From assembly GCA_900088475.1 (NCBI GenBank), contig FLMG01001983.1, positions 1-64,000 of the forward strand: a stretch of DNA of 64,000 nt. The letters run 5' to 3'. The position numbers and the translations under genes were made by a program. Origin of the DNA: Hyphochytrium catenoides. Lineage: Eukaryota > Sar > Hyphochytriomycetes > Hyphochytriales > Hyphochytriaceae. Positions within the stretch are counted from its first letter, which is position 1. Each line of letters starts with the position of its first letter. Positions 11,419-23,807 of this stretch are shown here, piece by piece. The notes beneath the pieces were generated by a model. That model did not search any database and was not told the origin of the DNA. It worked only from the letters and a program-made list of their open reading frames with translations.

Positions 11419-14145
11419 ATGGATAAAAACAGGCGAAAGTTTAGGAGGAAGGATTCTTCTGACGAAGATGAGGGCAATGCGAAGAGGGAAGAACCGACGG
11501 TGCCTGCAGATGTGGCTCAGCGGAACATAACCAAGCGGCTCGTAAAAAGAGGAGGACCGCGGGGTCTCCGAAGACCTGCTCCTACCAATCGAAGCTCCAT
11601 CCCTAGCAGCGATGAAGAGGTAGAAGTTGGCGAAAGACAACAGAACCAGAATGCTCCATCTAGCAAAGGACAAAGTTCAGTTCGGCCTCCCTCTAATCAG
11701 CGCCAGGCAAAAAGAATACCCAGCAAATCAGGCGTGAACCTGAGCTTCGCCGACGATGCAGATGATCTTGCGGACGACATACCCAGCTCTCGACATCGCT
11801 TCCGACGTAACGTTATTCGTCTCACAGATTCAGAGCCTTCGGAACAGCCGCGATCTAAGGCTGCTGCGCCAGTGAAGAAGCCACAGGGAGGCGGAGAGTA
11901 TACAGCTGAGAGGTTGGAGGCGCTGCGTAAGGTAAACCAGGCGTCAAACCTCAGAGCTCCTCTTACAGCCGGAACGTTAGCGATAGACGAGATGGCCCAG
12001 ATGGCCCAGATGGCCCAGGCTATTGAGAACGTTAACAGAAGAGACGAAGGAGACGAAGAGGAGCTACCCGACACTTTAGACGCTGAGTCCATTCAGATGA
12101 TCAAGCAGTACAAAGAGCGCCAGCGGAGGCTAAAAGAGGGGGCAGAGACGGAGCCGGAGCAAGACAGAAAAGCGGATGAATTCATTCCTCTGAATAATGG
12201 TGAAGCTGAAGACAAGAAAGGCATATCAGGGCCGTCGATCGCTGCCAGAGTAGTGAAACTAGGTACTGCCGCACTGCGGCGCAAACTGCTAGAAGAAAAA
12301 AGAACAGATGAGGACGAGGTCGAGATGAAGGAGCTAGAGCAATGGGAGGTGGAAATGATGAAGCGAGGAGGGAAGCTGAGCGATAAGCTGGCCTCCTCTC
12401 TACCGAGGGGCGGAGGCGGGGCGGTGAATGGCACCGCTCGGCCCGCAGCACGAAGAAGCAAGCCCAGATCCCTTGTCGAGATTGAGCAAGCTCTGCAGAA
12501 GAGCTTTCTGGAGACACAAGCCGACAATGACAAGAACCAAAGGACCCTTTCCAAACTGAATGCTGATATCCAGGCGACAGAGAACGAGCTCACCAGTCTG
12601 CAGAAGGAGCTGACGACCATCAGCCAGCAGTTCGAGTTCTTTCAAGAAGCCAGAGATTATGTCAAGGACTTGTGTGCCTGCCTACGCTCTAAGGTACCGC
12701 TCATTAGAGAGGTGGAAGATGCGGTGGTTCACCTCCTGCGAGAGCACCAAGAGGCTCTATATGCTCGGCACAAGCAGGACGTGATTGATAGACTGGAAGA
12801 TGCCCGTAGGGCCGGTATCTCTTTCAAGCACAACTCGGAGGGCTTCAAAGGGCTCGAGAAAGGAGGAGAACAAGACACTTCACCTTCAGACCCTGATGAG
12901 GATTTTGCAGGTAGAGACAAGAGCTACTTTCTAGAGAGGCAACGAGGTATTAGGCAGCAGGAGAGATGGAAGCGCTACAGAGAGAGATCAGCGCGAGTCC
13001 TCCTCCGTTTAGGACTAGGAGATGGACATGAGCGCAAACTCTACTACGAGGCCTTCCAGGACGGCATGGAGACGGACGCAATGCCTGAAGAGACTGTCTC
13101 CACGCTAAGGACCCGCCTGGACAGGCTGAGAGAGGCGTCAGAGGTGATATTTGAAGACGTAGTGGAAGAGTTTTCTGAGCTCGAATACGTGGTGAAGCGC
13201 TTTGAGGAGTGGAAGAGAAAATTTCCCAAGAACTATGACGATGCTTTCTGCTCTCTCTCTCTTCCTGATATCCTTTCTCCCTATGTGCGGGTCCAGATGG
13301 TCCCGTGGCATCCATTCCTTCCATCGTCTCTGTCTTCTAGAGCTTCCTCTGCTGAGTACTTTGGAGAGTTTGAGAGATTCTCCTGGTTCAAGCTGCTCTT
13401 CAGCTATGCACAAGACATTGCAGTGGAGCCAGCCCACAGCAAGAATGACCAAGACGCAAATTTGGTACCCAATATACTGCAGAAGTCTGTGACTGATATC
13501 TTCTGCAACCATGTGAGGGAGGTCTGGGACCCATTTTCCTCGAGGCAGACAAAGCACGGTGTGGAGGTCTTCACAGAGCTCGTAGAGGTGTTCCAAGTGG
13601 CCTCAGACAGTGTGGACAAGGTTCTCGCGGCTGTCTTTGCCACGTTGCAAAGAACAGCCAAGCTCCTCGTTGTGCCTGTACCAGAGGCAGGGGCTCTGAG
13701 CTCTGAGTCCCAAGCCGCAGATGAGGAGATTATAGCTTTCAGTGCTCAGCAATATGCGCACTGTGTGAAGCATCAGAAGAGCACTGCTGCTTGGATTGCT
13801 GTCACGCCTGTCAGTCAATCCAAGTGGCTGGCTCTACTTGCGGCCCAGTTCTTGAAAATTTTAGTGGACCACCAGCTGCCATACCTTGGCCACTTAGTGG
13901 ATCTGCGAGAGCATCAGCTACTGCTTAAAAGAGGAAGTATGGGGGACAGTGACGAGCTGTTTCTCCTCTCTGCCGAGGAGCTTGTGAAGATGTTTCCCTC
14001 TCAAGGCATCAGTACACATGCCTCCCAGGCAGTGCAGAAGGTTCTTTCTCGGTTTGAAGGTTCACTCAGAAGGGGAAGCAGTGAGGATGCTAAGGCAGCA
14101 GAAAAGCTGGAGACAGTATTAGCGTTGATGACCTCTTTAAGATGA
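11419..14145 (+). CDS. GCFC-domain protein, PAXBP1/GCFC2/ILP1 homologue
   Basis: A single exon encodes 908 residues. The N-terminus is disordered, basic and acidic (RRKDSSDEDEG, SSDEEVEVGE). Around residues 160-340 are the family's conserved short motifs, including LEALRK, the ELEQWEVEMMKRG helix and RSLVEIEQALQKS. A coiled coil covers about 345-440. The C-terminal GCFC domain begins near 560-620, with the diagnostic SLPDILSPYVRVQMVPWHPF block and the flanking ESAPEYFGEF-like helix. Characterised homologues take part in pre-mRNA splicing and intron-lariat spliceosome disassembly, and metazoan PAXBP1 also acts in transcription. The protein is most likely nuclear. The lack of introns is unusual beside its intron-rich neighbours. 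The start is the first Met of the long frame. A triplicated Met-Ala-Gln micro-repeat sits at about residues 192-200. Confidence 0.9.
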   Translation: MDKNRRKFRRKDSSDEDEGNAKREEPTVPADVAQRNITKRLVKRGGPRGLRRPAPTNRSSIPSSDEEVEVGERQQNQNAPSSKGQSSVRPPSNQRQAKRIPSKSGVNLSFADDADDLADDIPSSRHRFRRNVIRLTDSEPSEQPRSKAAAPVKKPQGGGEYTAERLEALRKVNQASNLRAPLTAGTLAIDEMAQMAQMAQAIENVNRRDEGDEEELPDTLDAESIQMIKQYKERQRRLKEGAETEPEQDRKADEFIPLNNGEAEDKKGISGPSIAARVVKLGTAALRRKLLEEKRTDEDEVEMKELEQWEVEMMKRGGKLSDKLASSLPRGGGGAVNGTARPAARRSKPRSLVEIEQALQKSFLETQADNDKNQRTLSKLNADIQATENELTSLQKELTTISQQFEFFQEARDYVKDLCACLRSKVPLIREVEDAVVHLLREHQEALYARHKQDVIDRLEDARRAGISFKHNSEGFKGLEKGGEQDTSPSDPDEDFAGRDKSYFLERQRGIRQQERWKRYRERSARVLLRLGLGDGHERKLYYEAFQDGMETDAMPEETVSTLRTRLDRLREASEVIFEDVVEEFSELEYVVKRFEEWKRKFPKNYDDAFCSLSLPDILSPYVRVQMVPWHPFLPSSLSSRASSAEYFGEFERFSWFKLLFSYAQDIAVEPAHSKNDQDANLVPNILQKSVTDIFCNHVREVWDPFSSRQTKHGVEVFTELVEVFQVASDSVDKVLAAVFATLQRTAKLLVVPVPEAGALSSESQAADEEIIAFSAQQYAHCVKHQKSTAAWIAVTPVSQSKWLALLAAQFLKILVDHQLPYLGHLVDLREHQLLLKRGSMGDSDELFLLSAEELVKMFPSQGISTHASQAVQKVLSRFEGSLRRGSSEDAKAAEKLETVLALMTSLR

Positions 14146-14195
14146 ATTGATCACACTCTTATTAGAGAAGCAGCTCGCTAGCATTGGTCAATGAT

Positions 14196-14215
14196 GCCTT
14201 GCCTTGCCTTGCCTT
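14196..14215. repeat. (GCCTT)4 microsatellite
   Basis: Four perfect GCCTT units, about 50 bases after the GCFC stop codon. A simple tandem repeat. Confidence 0.9.
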
Positions 14216-14716
14216 CGGCGGCACCTTCCGACATTTGTTAACCTTCGTGACTTTTTCGGCCTCTCTAGCTCAGCTCTACTCTTCCGTCTTCGTTCCAGCA
14301 TTTTAATGGGTCGACCCTACCCCTCATAATCTTCACTATCAGACTTTTCCAGCTTTTTTCCCGGAGTGTCCTGCGCAGGTAGCTACAATGCTTGGCCTCT
14401 CAGTGGCCGCCTTTTAGCCTTTAGCTGGCCTTCCTTGATGGAATATCAATCTCCTTATGCAGCACTAGCGCGCGTAGAAGGGATGAATCCTCGTTGTACC
14501 CTGCTGGCCTAACATTCCACAGACTGGCCTTGTCTAGAGAAGTGGGGAGAAGGACATTCCTCTGACCTGAAGGTCAGCGTCATATCAGAAGAGTCACTAC
14601 TGCAATGCCTGTAGGCGCCATCACATCTCATTGGATTGCCCCCACAGAATTGCTACACTGCTCGAAGTGGTGCGAGGTTCGCATGCTGATATACAAACCT
14701 GGAAGTGACATGGCGC

Positions 14717-14869
14717 TACGCACATTTTGATGGGTCAAGTGCGCATTGTGGCAAGGACTAGTGAGAAGCTAGGAGCGATGCTATAACAATTTTCTTCTTC
14801 TGTGCCGTGCAAGACTGGTAGCGCCATTGGGGTTACGCACAAATCTGATGGGACGGGTGCGCACTACAG
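14717..14869 (+). repeat. Imperfect direct repeat pair (14717-14751 and 14834-14869)
   Basis: The two copies share TACGCACA at the start, TGATGGG in the middle and GTGCGCA near the end, with a few substitutions and one inserted base. They begin about 117 bases apart. They lie outside any gene I can support. They could be a degraded tandem duplication or the edge of an old element. Confidence 0.55.
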
Positions 14870-15293
14870 CGATTTTTGGCGCGAACCTAAAGTGATACAA
14901 AATTGATGCTTCTTTTTTGGTGTCTTGCGCACTCACAGCTGCACTCACTCGGTCTCGCGCTCCATTACCTTCCCCGCCTCAAGTTCGATATCTCTATCTC
15001 CATCATATAGAAAGGCGGACCCGTTGAGCTCAAGCGCCTTGCCATTCATTGCCTCTCACAGTTCACCGCCCAGTTACAGCCCTCTTGTCAGCCTAAGAGG
15101 GGGCTCGATTGGCTCTTCAGTATATCTCTCTTTCAACGCCTTCTCTCCTCTACTTTTCTCTGTATATCTCGTCCTCTCTCGTTCTGCCTTTAGCACGCTG
15201 GGCAGTCCCAGAGGAAGGGTTGTTTCAACTCTTCTTTCTCCAAGACGCATCCCTTAGAGGTCTCTGGAAAATTGAGTCTTTGCCCTTCTCTCA

Positions 15294-18200
15294 ATGGGGC
15301 TTGAAGATCAGCAACCGTCACCTAATCTTCTGGAGGGGAGTGACTCCACCGGCAACGCCGAAGTGAAGCAGACTTTGCCGAGTCAACAAAGACTGCATGA
15401 CAAGCCGGTGGATCTCCAGGATGAGGAAAAGTCACCTGTTGCTGTTGGGGATTGCAGGTAAGGTCCATTCCCCCAATAAATAGCCTTGTAATAGAGGGTG
15501 GGAGAGCTCTTTACTCGCTTCAGTCAGATAGCGCTGTCTTAGATGGAGAGCAAGGGCAACAGAGACACAAGGAAAGAGCAGACGATGATGGGGAAAGCAA
15601 CATTAAGCGCACAGAGCAAGAAGGAAGGAACAAAGGAAGAAAGAAGGAGTGCAAGAAAAGCCAACTTTAAGAGGGCAAGGGAGCTAACCGTTCGCAATGT
15701 TAATAGGCAAAGAGACGGCAGGTTTCAGACGTTCCTTCCGAAGAACTTGCAGGCGGAGTCTTCAAGAGAGGTTGTGGAAGGCGACTGTCGCTCACAGTCG
15801 ACAGAGGCTTCTCACGTGTTCTCCTCGACTTCCTCAGCACTCTCCCTCTCTCGTCGACCTGCTTCACTGACTAAAGTTCTTGGATCAAGGCCCTCGGCAA
15901 AGCTGATGCCTCCGCCACGGCCAGAAGGGTAAGATTGTTACCCTCCACTGTTTCCCGTCCCATTTTTCTCTCAAGTTTCTCTTATTCTCTTCATCTTTCG
16001 CAGTGTTTGGGTCTCTTCATCTTTCTTCAGCCCCTTTTCACCCTGCCTAGCCCTCATATATCGACGGCTTTAGTCTGAGGCTAGTCTTGGTCGTAGGTCG
16101 TTGATTAGGAAGCGTCCTGGAGCTCCGGTACACCCTATCTCTAGCTCCATCTGTGCTTTCTTTGCCTACCTACGCTCCGTATTACAAAGCCTGCGGATTT
16201 CAAGCTTCTCCGTCTTCGTCTTGTTCCTCGCCTGTAATGGGTAGGCTGGCGGCTGTACTTCTTGTTTCCGACAATAGCTCGGCCTCACGAGCACTACCTC
16301 TCCCCAATGCTCAATGTCCTCTTCCCACAACCACGCTCACTCCACACTCTGCTCGTAACCATACAGGAGAAGGGAAGTTTGGCTGACAGACTTAGCAAGA
16401 TAACGAAGTTGCGGGTCAATGCCTTTCCCGGTAGTGCCTTTCGGTCGTCCTCTTCTAGGAGTGGAGCATCTTCCAAGGGTCCTCTAAGGGTCAAGGTGTG
16501 TAAGGGCCTCGTACCTGCCCTTGTCTGCTCCTATCAGTGCCCAGCTTCTCTTTCTTCTCCACCAGTCATACGTAATCATGTATCCTCCTCTCTGCCATAG
16601 CCGTGCACTATGCCTCTCGTCCTTCACTTATACGACTTTCACCCTTTCCATACGTAAAATCCTTGCCTCCTGGGTCCCACCTCCTGCCTTGACCCGCATG
16701 TTCTCTGATACTGACGACTTATCAATGGTGAACTCATCAGTATGGGAAAAGAAGATTGACTCCGGTGGACTGGAATCTCAAGACAGAGATGAAAATTGTG
16801 GCCACTGCCAAATTTCGTCTTCCGCCGCCCAGCTCGTCGTAAGTCTTGAGGATTCTGTCTTTTTGCATCTACAAGAAGACTTTTGCTCTGACAATCTCTT
16901 CGGTATGGATAACGACCTTACAGGCTATCAGAGCAAGGACAGGACTTCAGTAGCTTCTTTCGCCAGCTGCCACCCTACGGAAGCCGTCACGCAGTAGAAG
17001 CGCGGACGGATACAGCCTTGAGTAGTGAGGTGCGCAGGGTGTGCAGCCGTTGCCAGAGTTGTCTCAATAGTCGAGCTGCTAAATATTCTTTCTCTATCTC
17101 CTTCTCAAGAACGGAATGCACTTGCTGATTGATCCTTACTTTCTTAGTTTAGTTGTTTGACCTCCACTAATGTCTTGCTGAACTCTTCTCTACCTGTAAA
17201 GGTCCCGTGCCGTGAACTATGGGTCCAAGCTTCTTCCTACTGGTGCCACCCTCACGTTGATCTGCCAGACAGCATTCTAAGAGAGGGAAGAAGAGGAGGA
17301 GGAGGTATAAAAGGAGACTTGGCGGGAAGTCGTTGATCTCATGTTTCGTTAACCCCATCAGCTCTTATTCTATAAGATACTGCCAATCCCCTTCTTGCAG
17401 ATATCGAAGTGTGGAGTTCTACTAGCTCCGGAACCTTCTTTCTCTCTGTCATCCTGCGCCTTGCGTCTCACCAGTCTCTGCGTTTGCCGCCAATCACCTT
17501 TACCTTGATTAGCTGGCAGCTTTTTTGAAAAGCGCGTCGAGGAGTGGCAGAGAGCCTTTCAAAGCTTGTACTTCCTCTTCAGAAATCATAGGTAAGGAAC
17601 ACGACTTCATATCTCTTCTGGCGGTAAATGACGGACAGAGCCCTTCCATTCCGTTTCCTTCGCAGGGGATCTTACCGTTTGATGAAGACCCAGCTTGAGT
17701 CGTCTTTTTTGCCACCATGCCTTTCGTGCGAATGAGCTCATCTTTGCGCTTTCTCTTCTTTCGATTTTCTGCTGCTGACTTGCTTTGCAGTTGTCCATAC
17801 TTCTACGTTATCATGAAGCATCGGATTTTCTTTTTCACAAACGCCGCACCTTCGCCTTTCACGTCATCCACAAATGCCGAGGAAGGACACCCTTCTCAGT
17901 CAGGTAAGACCTCTCAGTGTGTCAGTCACGCTCCTTTCAAGTTCTCATCGGTCCGCAGGTCCATCACTTGCCGCCTTTGTATCAAGATCTTCCAGGGAAC
18001 TAAGAAAAGAGCTAAGGGCTTTAGGGGTCGAGTTTTCTATGCCTTTTGTTAGCAGAAGCCATAGGTATACCGATGACACGATAGTAGCAGCCCTCGCACA
18101 TGAAAATGCGGGCGATAGGAACGGTGGAAAGGAGAATGAGAGAAAGGACGAAGAGATCCTCGGGGAAGCTGCAGAGCTTCATAAGGATAACTCGAGCTCT

Positions 18201-19464
18201 GACCAGTACCATGGCCGGCAAGGAGTAGAAGTCTCTGGTATGTGAGCGCCTCTCACACTATGCTCCACTTCCTACCTCATTTTCCTAACACTCTCTCTCT
18301 GTTTTCTCCGGTCTCGCAACTTTCGCGTCATCTTTAGTGAGGTGGACTCTTAATGCTGCCAGTGCTCTGCTTACTGTGTCTGTTTAAGGGCTGTATCAAG
18401 AGATGTTGCTACCTTGCCTGACGCTATTCCCACCTCTTAGCCGTCTGTCAAAGTAGATATGTACCTAACGTATAACGTCGTCCCCCACAGGCAATGACAG
18501 TACACGGATAGCGCTCTCCGATCCGGATACCTTGCTTAGCTTCTATGGCCACCTCGAAGTTCATGGTCTTTATGACTATCTTCTCAATGCGCAAGGTTTG
18601 CCCTGGTTCCTCTTTCTTCCTTTCCTCGCCTTCCAATACTTCGGTACTTGAAGCTTTATCTGCCTGGTTTGCTCTCCTTCGGCGCTCAATGTACCAATGT
18701 ACTCTTCCAAAATGTTGGTTGACCTACCTTGAGCTGCTCTAACATTTCCGTGCTCTTAGAGTCTTCGGGTCATGACGTAGCACGAATCCTGTCTCCAGCG
18801 CCATTTCTAAACTCCTCGCACCGCACTTTAGACATAAGGAGCTCAGTGGTAAATTCCCAAGGAGATCAGCCCAGGCACATGTACGGTCCAGCCTCTATAG
18901 TTCAATATTACGTCTGTCACCTTATCTTGACTTATCTGGCTGGTCCTGGGAAGCTTTCTAGGGTCCCGTCCACTTTCCCTGATGCTGACCTTCATTATCT
19001 CCCTCCTCGCCCAATTTTCTATTTGGATGTGCGATCGCGCCTGATTACATGTCTGCCTTGAATCTGCGTCCCCTTTACACAGCCTTGAGGTGAAAGGCTA
19101 CCTCCTTCCTCACATGGTCACAGACATCATCACCTTATGTACTCCCTCCTCTGTCGATGAGCAAAGGAGACCAGCGACAGAAGGGAATTGGGATGCCAGA
19201 CAATCTGAAGATGATGGAGGTTTCAAGAAGCCAGCACGCCTTTCGACCTCTCCCCCATCTCACTCTATAAAGGTCTTCCTCAAGTCTCAGCTGCCTTCCA
19301 CTCGCCTGAATATTGCCGCACAATTGGAGGACATTTTGCCTGGCTTCTCCTCCCATGCTCCCAACCCCCGGGAGAGAGAAGAGCGGTTACGGCAGGGCAC
19401 AGTAGACACTATAGAGTGGTCAGCCAGCGCTGGATACGAACTCTACGTGGCCAAAGTGGCCTAG
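15294..19464 (+). CDS. Unrecognised multi-exon gene (exon structure provisional)
   Basis: I do not recognise this gene. Several plus-strand coding blocks separated by plausible short introns lead to a firm last exon at about 19085-19464. Blocks I favour are 15294-15457 (acidic, begins MGLEDQQ); 15543-15928 (Lys/Arg/Ser-rich, opening phase not reconciled with the previous block); about 16375-16496 (DRLSKITKLRV); about 16690-16995; about 17960-18240 (FVSRSSRELRKELRALG, then DDTIVAALAHENAGD); about 18495-18595 (DPDTLLSFYGHLEVHGLYDY); and about 18765-18870. The last exon contains a hydrophobic helix (GYLLPHMVTDIITLC), a disordered stretch and LRQGTVDTIEWSASAGYEL before the stop. The N-terminal half is low complexity; the C-terminal half looks globular. 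This could be two genes, with the break near 17.0-17.4 kb. No catalytic motif is visible. Confidence 0.4.
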
Positions 19465-19733
19465 GTTGTCTAGGTTATTTCGGACATAAGGCTGTTTCTG
19501 CTTGAAGAACACGTGTTCTTAAGGCAGGAAGTGTAGGCCAGAAAGTGAGCGCGAGAGTTGGACGTAATAAGTACGACATAGCCGTGAATTTTACAAGCAA
19601 CGTCTGGGACGATAGGTGTTCCTAAGCGATGCTCATTTCCCAGACTCTGGGCATAGCCTCCCACTTCCTCTCCTTGTTTTGCCCTCTAACAAGCAGTTAA
19701 CTCCATGGAAGTCCAGCAAAACTCCTAGAGAGC

Positions 19734-22700
19734 TCATGTAAACCCTCCCGAAATCTGCGCTAACGCGGCCATCTGTGCAACTGCTGCCTCTCTGTAGCTT
19801 ATGAGTTCCCTAACCTCCTGCTCCGTCTTAGCATGTGCCACTGCTTTTTCGTACACTTCGAGTGCCTCTGGTACCTGACCCAGCTGCATCTGCAGTTGCG
19901 CAAGATGCACGTAGGCGACCTACAGAGAAGAGAAGCGGGCGAAGAGGTCCATTAGTACACACGCAGGTGCCCTCAGCGAGATCTAGGATACAGATGAATA
20001 ATACAAGAAAACGGGTCAAAGCAAGCAAGACATTGACTGAACTAAGAGGAAAGGGGCAGAGACGGAGAGCCAACTCTTTACCTGGCATGCTGGATCCATA
20101 TCTACTGCTGTTTTGAAAAGATCAATCGCTCCCTCAAAGTCATTCTTTGTCTGGATTAAGATTAGGCCCTTGTTGACGTAGGACAAGGGATAGGTCGGGT
20201 CAACCTGCATGAGGATAAGCCAAAGTCAATAGAGAGCAAAAGGATACAGCTCCACAGGAAGACCACTTAGAAGGTAGAACTTGGGGTTGTAGCTATGTTA
20301 TCGCTGGGCATTTAAGGCGAAGCGCCTCTCTTTTAGTTCATATTGTCATTTGTTCCATGCGCATGTCATACTGACCTTGATGGCATCCTCAAACTTGTCC
20401 AATGCCTCATCCATCCTTTCCATGTTCATCAGCATCTCGCCCAGGTATTGATGAACCTCCGGTGCACCAGGAAGAAGCTTTACAGCCTTCTTGCAGTGCC
20501 AAACAGCCTTCTCATGGGCGTCCTGGGTATAAGAGGAGGTTTACCAGAAGATGAGAATGACATACGGAGCCGAGAACACAATGGTTGAGGTGACTAAACG
20601 CTCAAACGCCCAGTGCGACTAGAAGAAGAGGCCTAAAGAAGAGAGAAAAGTAATAGAATAGACGGCCACAAGAAGGACGAGAGGGATACAGCTAAGGGCT
20701 GGGCGCCTGAGGTAGTGGGATCAGTTGATCACAGGATCTTCGAAGTTGAGGTGCACTCACTCTACGGAATTCACAGACACTAAGCTGTACATAAGCATTA
20801 GGAAAATTTGGTGCAAGCTCCAGACATTGTCTAAAATCTTTCTCTGCCTCGTCTAGTTGATCCATGATAAGATGCAGCTGAAGACAGGAAGGAGCAGCCG
20901 TGTAAGTACTAGGAACAGAGAGACTCGAGCATATACTGCACCTGGCAAGTAGAGGCTTTTGCCTGCTAGGGATTAGGCAGATCTGCTTGATTGCGACACA
21001 TCTGGCTACCCAGCCTCTCGCATAACGGTCCCTTTCTCTCTCTTCTTCCCTACCGTTAGTATGTTTCTCCCATGATCCCCATCCGACCCGGTTCGCCATT
21101 TCAACCTTCCCTTTACTTTCTATTTCTCCCTTCTCAGCTCTATAGACCTTCACGTTGGCCTTCTCACCTGTCCTCTGTGGAAAAGGATGTCTGGTGCGGT
21201 AGGATGCACCTTGCTGGCCCTGTTAAAGATTTCCATCGCCTGCTCCTTGTCGTCCTGGTCAAAGGCCAATCCCGCTAGTTTGATCCAGGGCAGGATACAG
21301 TCAGGATCCATCGCAACTGCCTTCTCGAAGCATTCTTTAGCCTTGGCATAGTTTCCCTACATAAGGAGATGTCATATAGGGCCCCACACCTAGCCAAGAC
21401 AAGTAAAATAAGAATAGAGCGTGATGGCACAGTGACAGATGTGGAGGCAGGAGCCCGGCTAAAAGGAACAAGTTGTTACCTTAAAGTGCTGAAAGGTCCC
21501 ATGCTCGTGCAAGGCCTTGGTATAGTACTTGTCACCCTCCTGTAGCAACTCTACTGCAGCTTCTAAGTCCTCCATTGCCTTGTAATACTTCTTATTCTTT
21601 CGCTCTAGAATCGCCCGCATATATAGAAGTTCCCCTCTGCGCGGTGACGGAAAAATTAAGGAGACTGACTTAACAAGAGAAGCGATCACCCAAAAGTTTA
21701 ATATGCGACAAATCTAGAGATGAGCGGTAGATTAAGATTAAAAAAGGGAAGCCAAGAGAGTAAGCAGTGACCTTTACCTCTGGGCTTTGTTTTCCTCTGG
21801 GTTTTTCTTAAGTTCTGCCAGCTTCTCATTGATGTCTAATACGTCAATGTCACCGGGCACCTCATCCTCTACAGCAACGCTGGGTCAGCACCAAGGTAAA
21901 GAGCCAAACTAGGAGATAAGGATTGGGACAGACATTAAGAGCGAACACAGCCCTACAAGATAGAGCACGGAATATCCACAAGAGGAACCGGCTAAAGGTC
22001 AATAGCGCCAGGTGGCAAACCAAGCCTGATAATGCGAGAAATACTCACCGTCCGCAATGAAAGACAAGTAGTAGGCGCTTAGGAAATAAGTGGGGGGCAA
22101 TTTTTGCTGTTTGGGCCTTGAAGCAAATATTTCAGCAGCTTGGGTCTTGCTAAGACTCTGAAGGAGTGTCTCGCTTCTCTTCTGGAGAGGGACAGAGAAT
22201 TGTCAGCAGACATGTATTCAGCATCTTCTAACCTTTGTCGGACTACTATTCTCTTTTGCACCCCTACCTGAACCTCTTCCAATTCACTATCTAGCTTGCC
22301 ATGTTGCTGGTAGATTGCCCAGACGGTAGTCAAGTCTGCCAACTCCGCTCTTTCGTCTCTCAACTGCTTGAAAGCATTCGCGCGGCGCTTCAGAACTTTC
22401 ACGTACGTGGGGTCCAGTTTTAGAGCTGGGGAATGGAAGAGACATAGGCCATTCAAGAGAACAAAGTGTCAACCTCGGGTCCCTGCTGCCTTAGTGACCA
22501 CTATCTGTATCACGCTTTCTCCCTTTTCTAACATCTTATGCTTATCCCCTTCAATAATGCGCATTTTTCTCGATCTTGCCGCATCCCCGTCTCCTCTTCT
22601 TACTCTCTAGAAAGGGTTCTCACAGCTGTATGCCGCTCATTCTTAGACCTTTCAACACCTAATACATGCCAGAACCCACCTTCAGTGCAGTCTTGGATGA

Positions 22701-23807
22701 CATCGTTCCAGTTCGCCTGAAGCATGCAGGTGGTTAAGGGGTTATGTGGAGTCATCAGATGCGTGTGGTAGAGCTAACAACTGACCAGCTTCTCGAAGGC
22801 AGCGCCTCTGTTGGAATAAAGAACCTTAAGGTCGTCCTTCTTCCCAAAGTTCTCTTTCGACTTCGTTATAGCCATACTATAGGCTTCAATGGCCTTGCGA
22901 TATTCACCTGCTTTGTAAAGCTTTGTGCCTCTACTTGAATCTGCCTCTCCACGATCCTGTGGCCAAGCAGACAGATTGAGCAGGGATGAGTAAGGTATCA
23001 TAAGAGAGAGTAATGAGAGGAAATTAGTGTCATGACGAAGACGAGAAAGGAGATAGGCCACGGAAGTGAGATGGAACGACCGGGTCGGCTAAGATGAAGA
23101 AAGAATTGCACAGAGCGCTGAGACGAGGTTCGAACAGATAATTAAGGTTGGTATAAATGGCAAGAGGGACACCACATGGCTGTGGACCACGTGGCTTTCT
23201 AGGGAACTCTGGAGATGGGCGAAAAATGGTGGAACTTGTAAATCGAGGGCCGTGCTATACACAAACCTTATCTACGGGGAAATGCTTGGAGGACTTTTTA
23301 GAGGGAGAAAGCGGCCCCTTTTCGGCTGCATCGGAGGTGGATCCCTCTCGGAAGTGCTTAAGAAACTCCTCAGTATTAGCTTCCAGAGTCTTGGAAATAT
23401 TGGCGACAGCTTCGATCTGATGCTGTTCCCTCAACTAAAGTTGACGTTGAGCAGAGAAAGTAGTCAGGACAACTATTGTCATAATTATAAGAGCCTGCAC
23501 CCGGTATAAAGACACGTACCCTTTCCTCATCGTCTGCAGATTTCTGGGCTGTCGAGTCTGTCGCAGCCTTCTTCTTCTTCCTCCTCTTCTTTTCAGCCTT
23601 TATACCTCCTTCCTTAGCAGGGCTCGAGGCGCTGCTATTCTGCGTCACTTCTTTCGAAGTAGATTCATCATCACCCTTGCCTGTCAGATTCCTTGCTTGG
23701 TTCTTCTGCTTCAGCACAATAACAGCAATTGTGCACACCGTGAAGGTTGCGAGGAGAGGCAGCCAGGTAGAGGCAGACGAATGTGTTGAACTTGAAGGTG
23801 GCGCCAT
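19734..23807 (-). CDS. TOM70: Mitochondrial import receptor TOM70 (TPR protein)
   Basis: This is an outer-membrane receptor that takes precursor proteins and their Hsp70/Hsp90 chaperones to the TOM translocase. Exon 1 (from 23807) encodes a short N-terminus, one membrane helix (WLPLLATFTVCTIAVIVL) and a Lys-rich linker, the N-anchored topology expected. About ten further exons carry tetratricopeptide repeats. The chaperone clamp includes SRGTKLYKAGEYRKAIEAY and VLYSNRGAAFEKL, then DVIQDCTEALKLDPTYVKVL. Later repeats include GELLYMRAILERKNKKYYKA, AKECFEKAVAMDPDCILPW, LDEAEKDFRQCLELAPNFPN, HCKKAVKLLPGAPEVHQYLG and FEGAIDLFKTAVDMDPACQ. The order matches TOM70, including the long region between the clamp and the C-terminal repeats. 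The frame ends at 19734, after LAQISGGFT. The intron density is high, with roughly one TPR helix pair per exon. Assignment is strong. Confidence 0.88.

Larger units (their letters stand above)
14146..15293. other. Intergenic region with a pentanucleotide run and a direct-repeat pair
   Basis: No gene is recognised here. There is a run of four GCCTT units at 14196-14215 and an imperfect direct repeat of about 35 bases at 14717-14751 and 14834-14869, listed separately. The part from about 15000 to 15293 is CT-rich and may be the promoter or 5' UTR of the next gene. Confidence 0.45.

Noticed and set aside
12093-12620. Ser-rich 175-residue minus-strand frame
   Set aside because: Shadow of the GCFC gene on the other strand.
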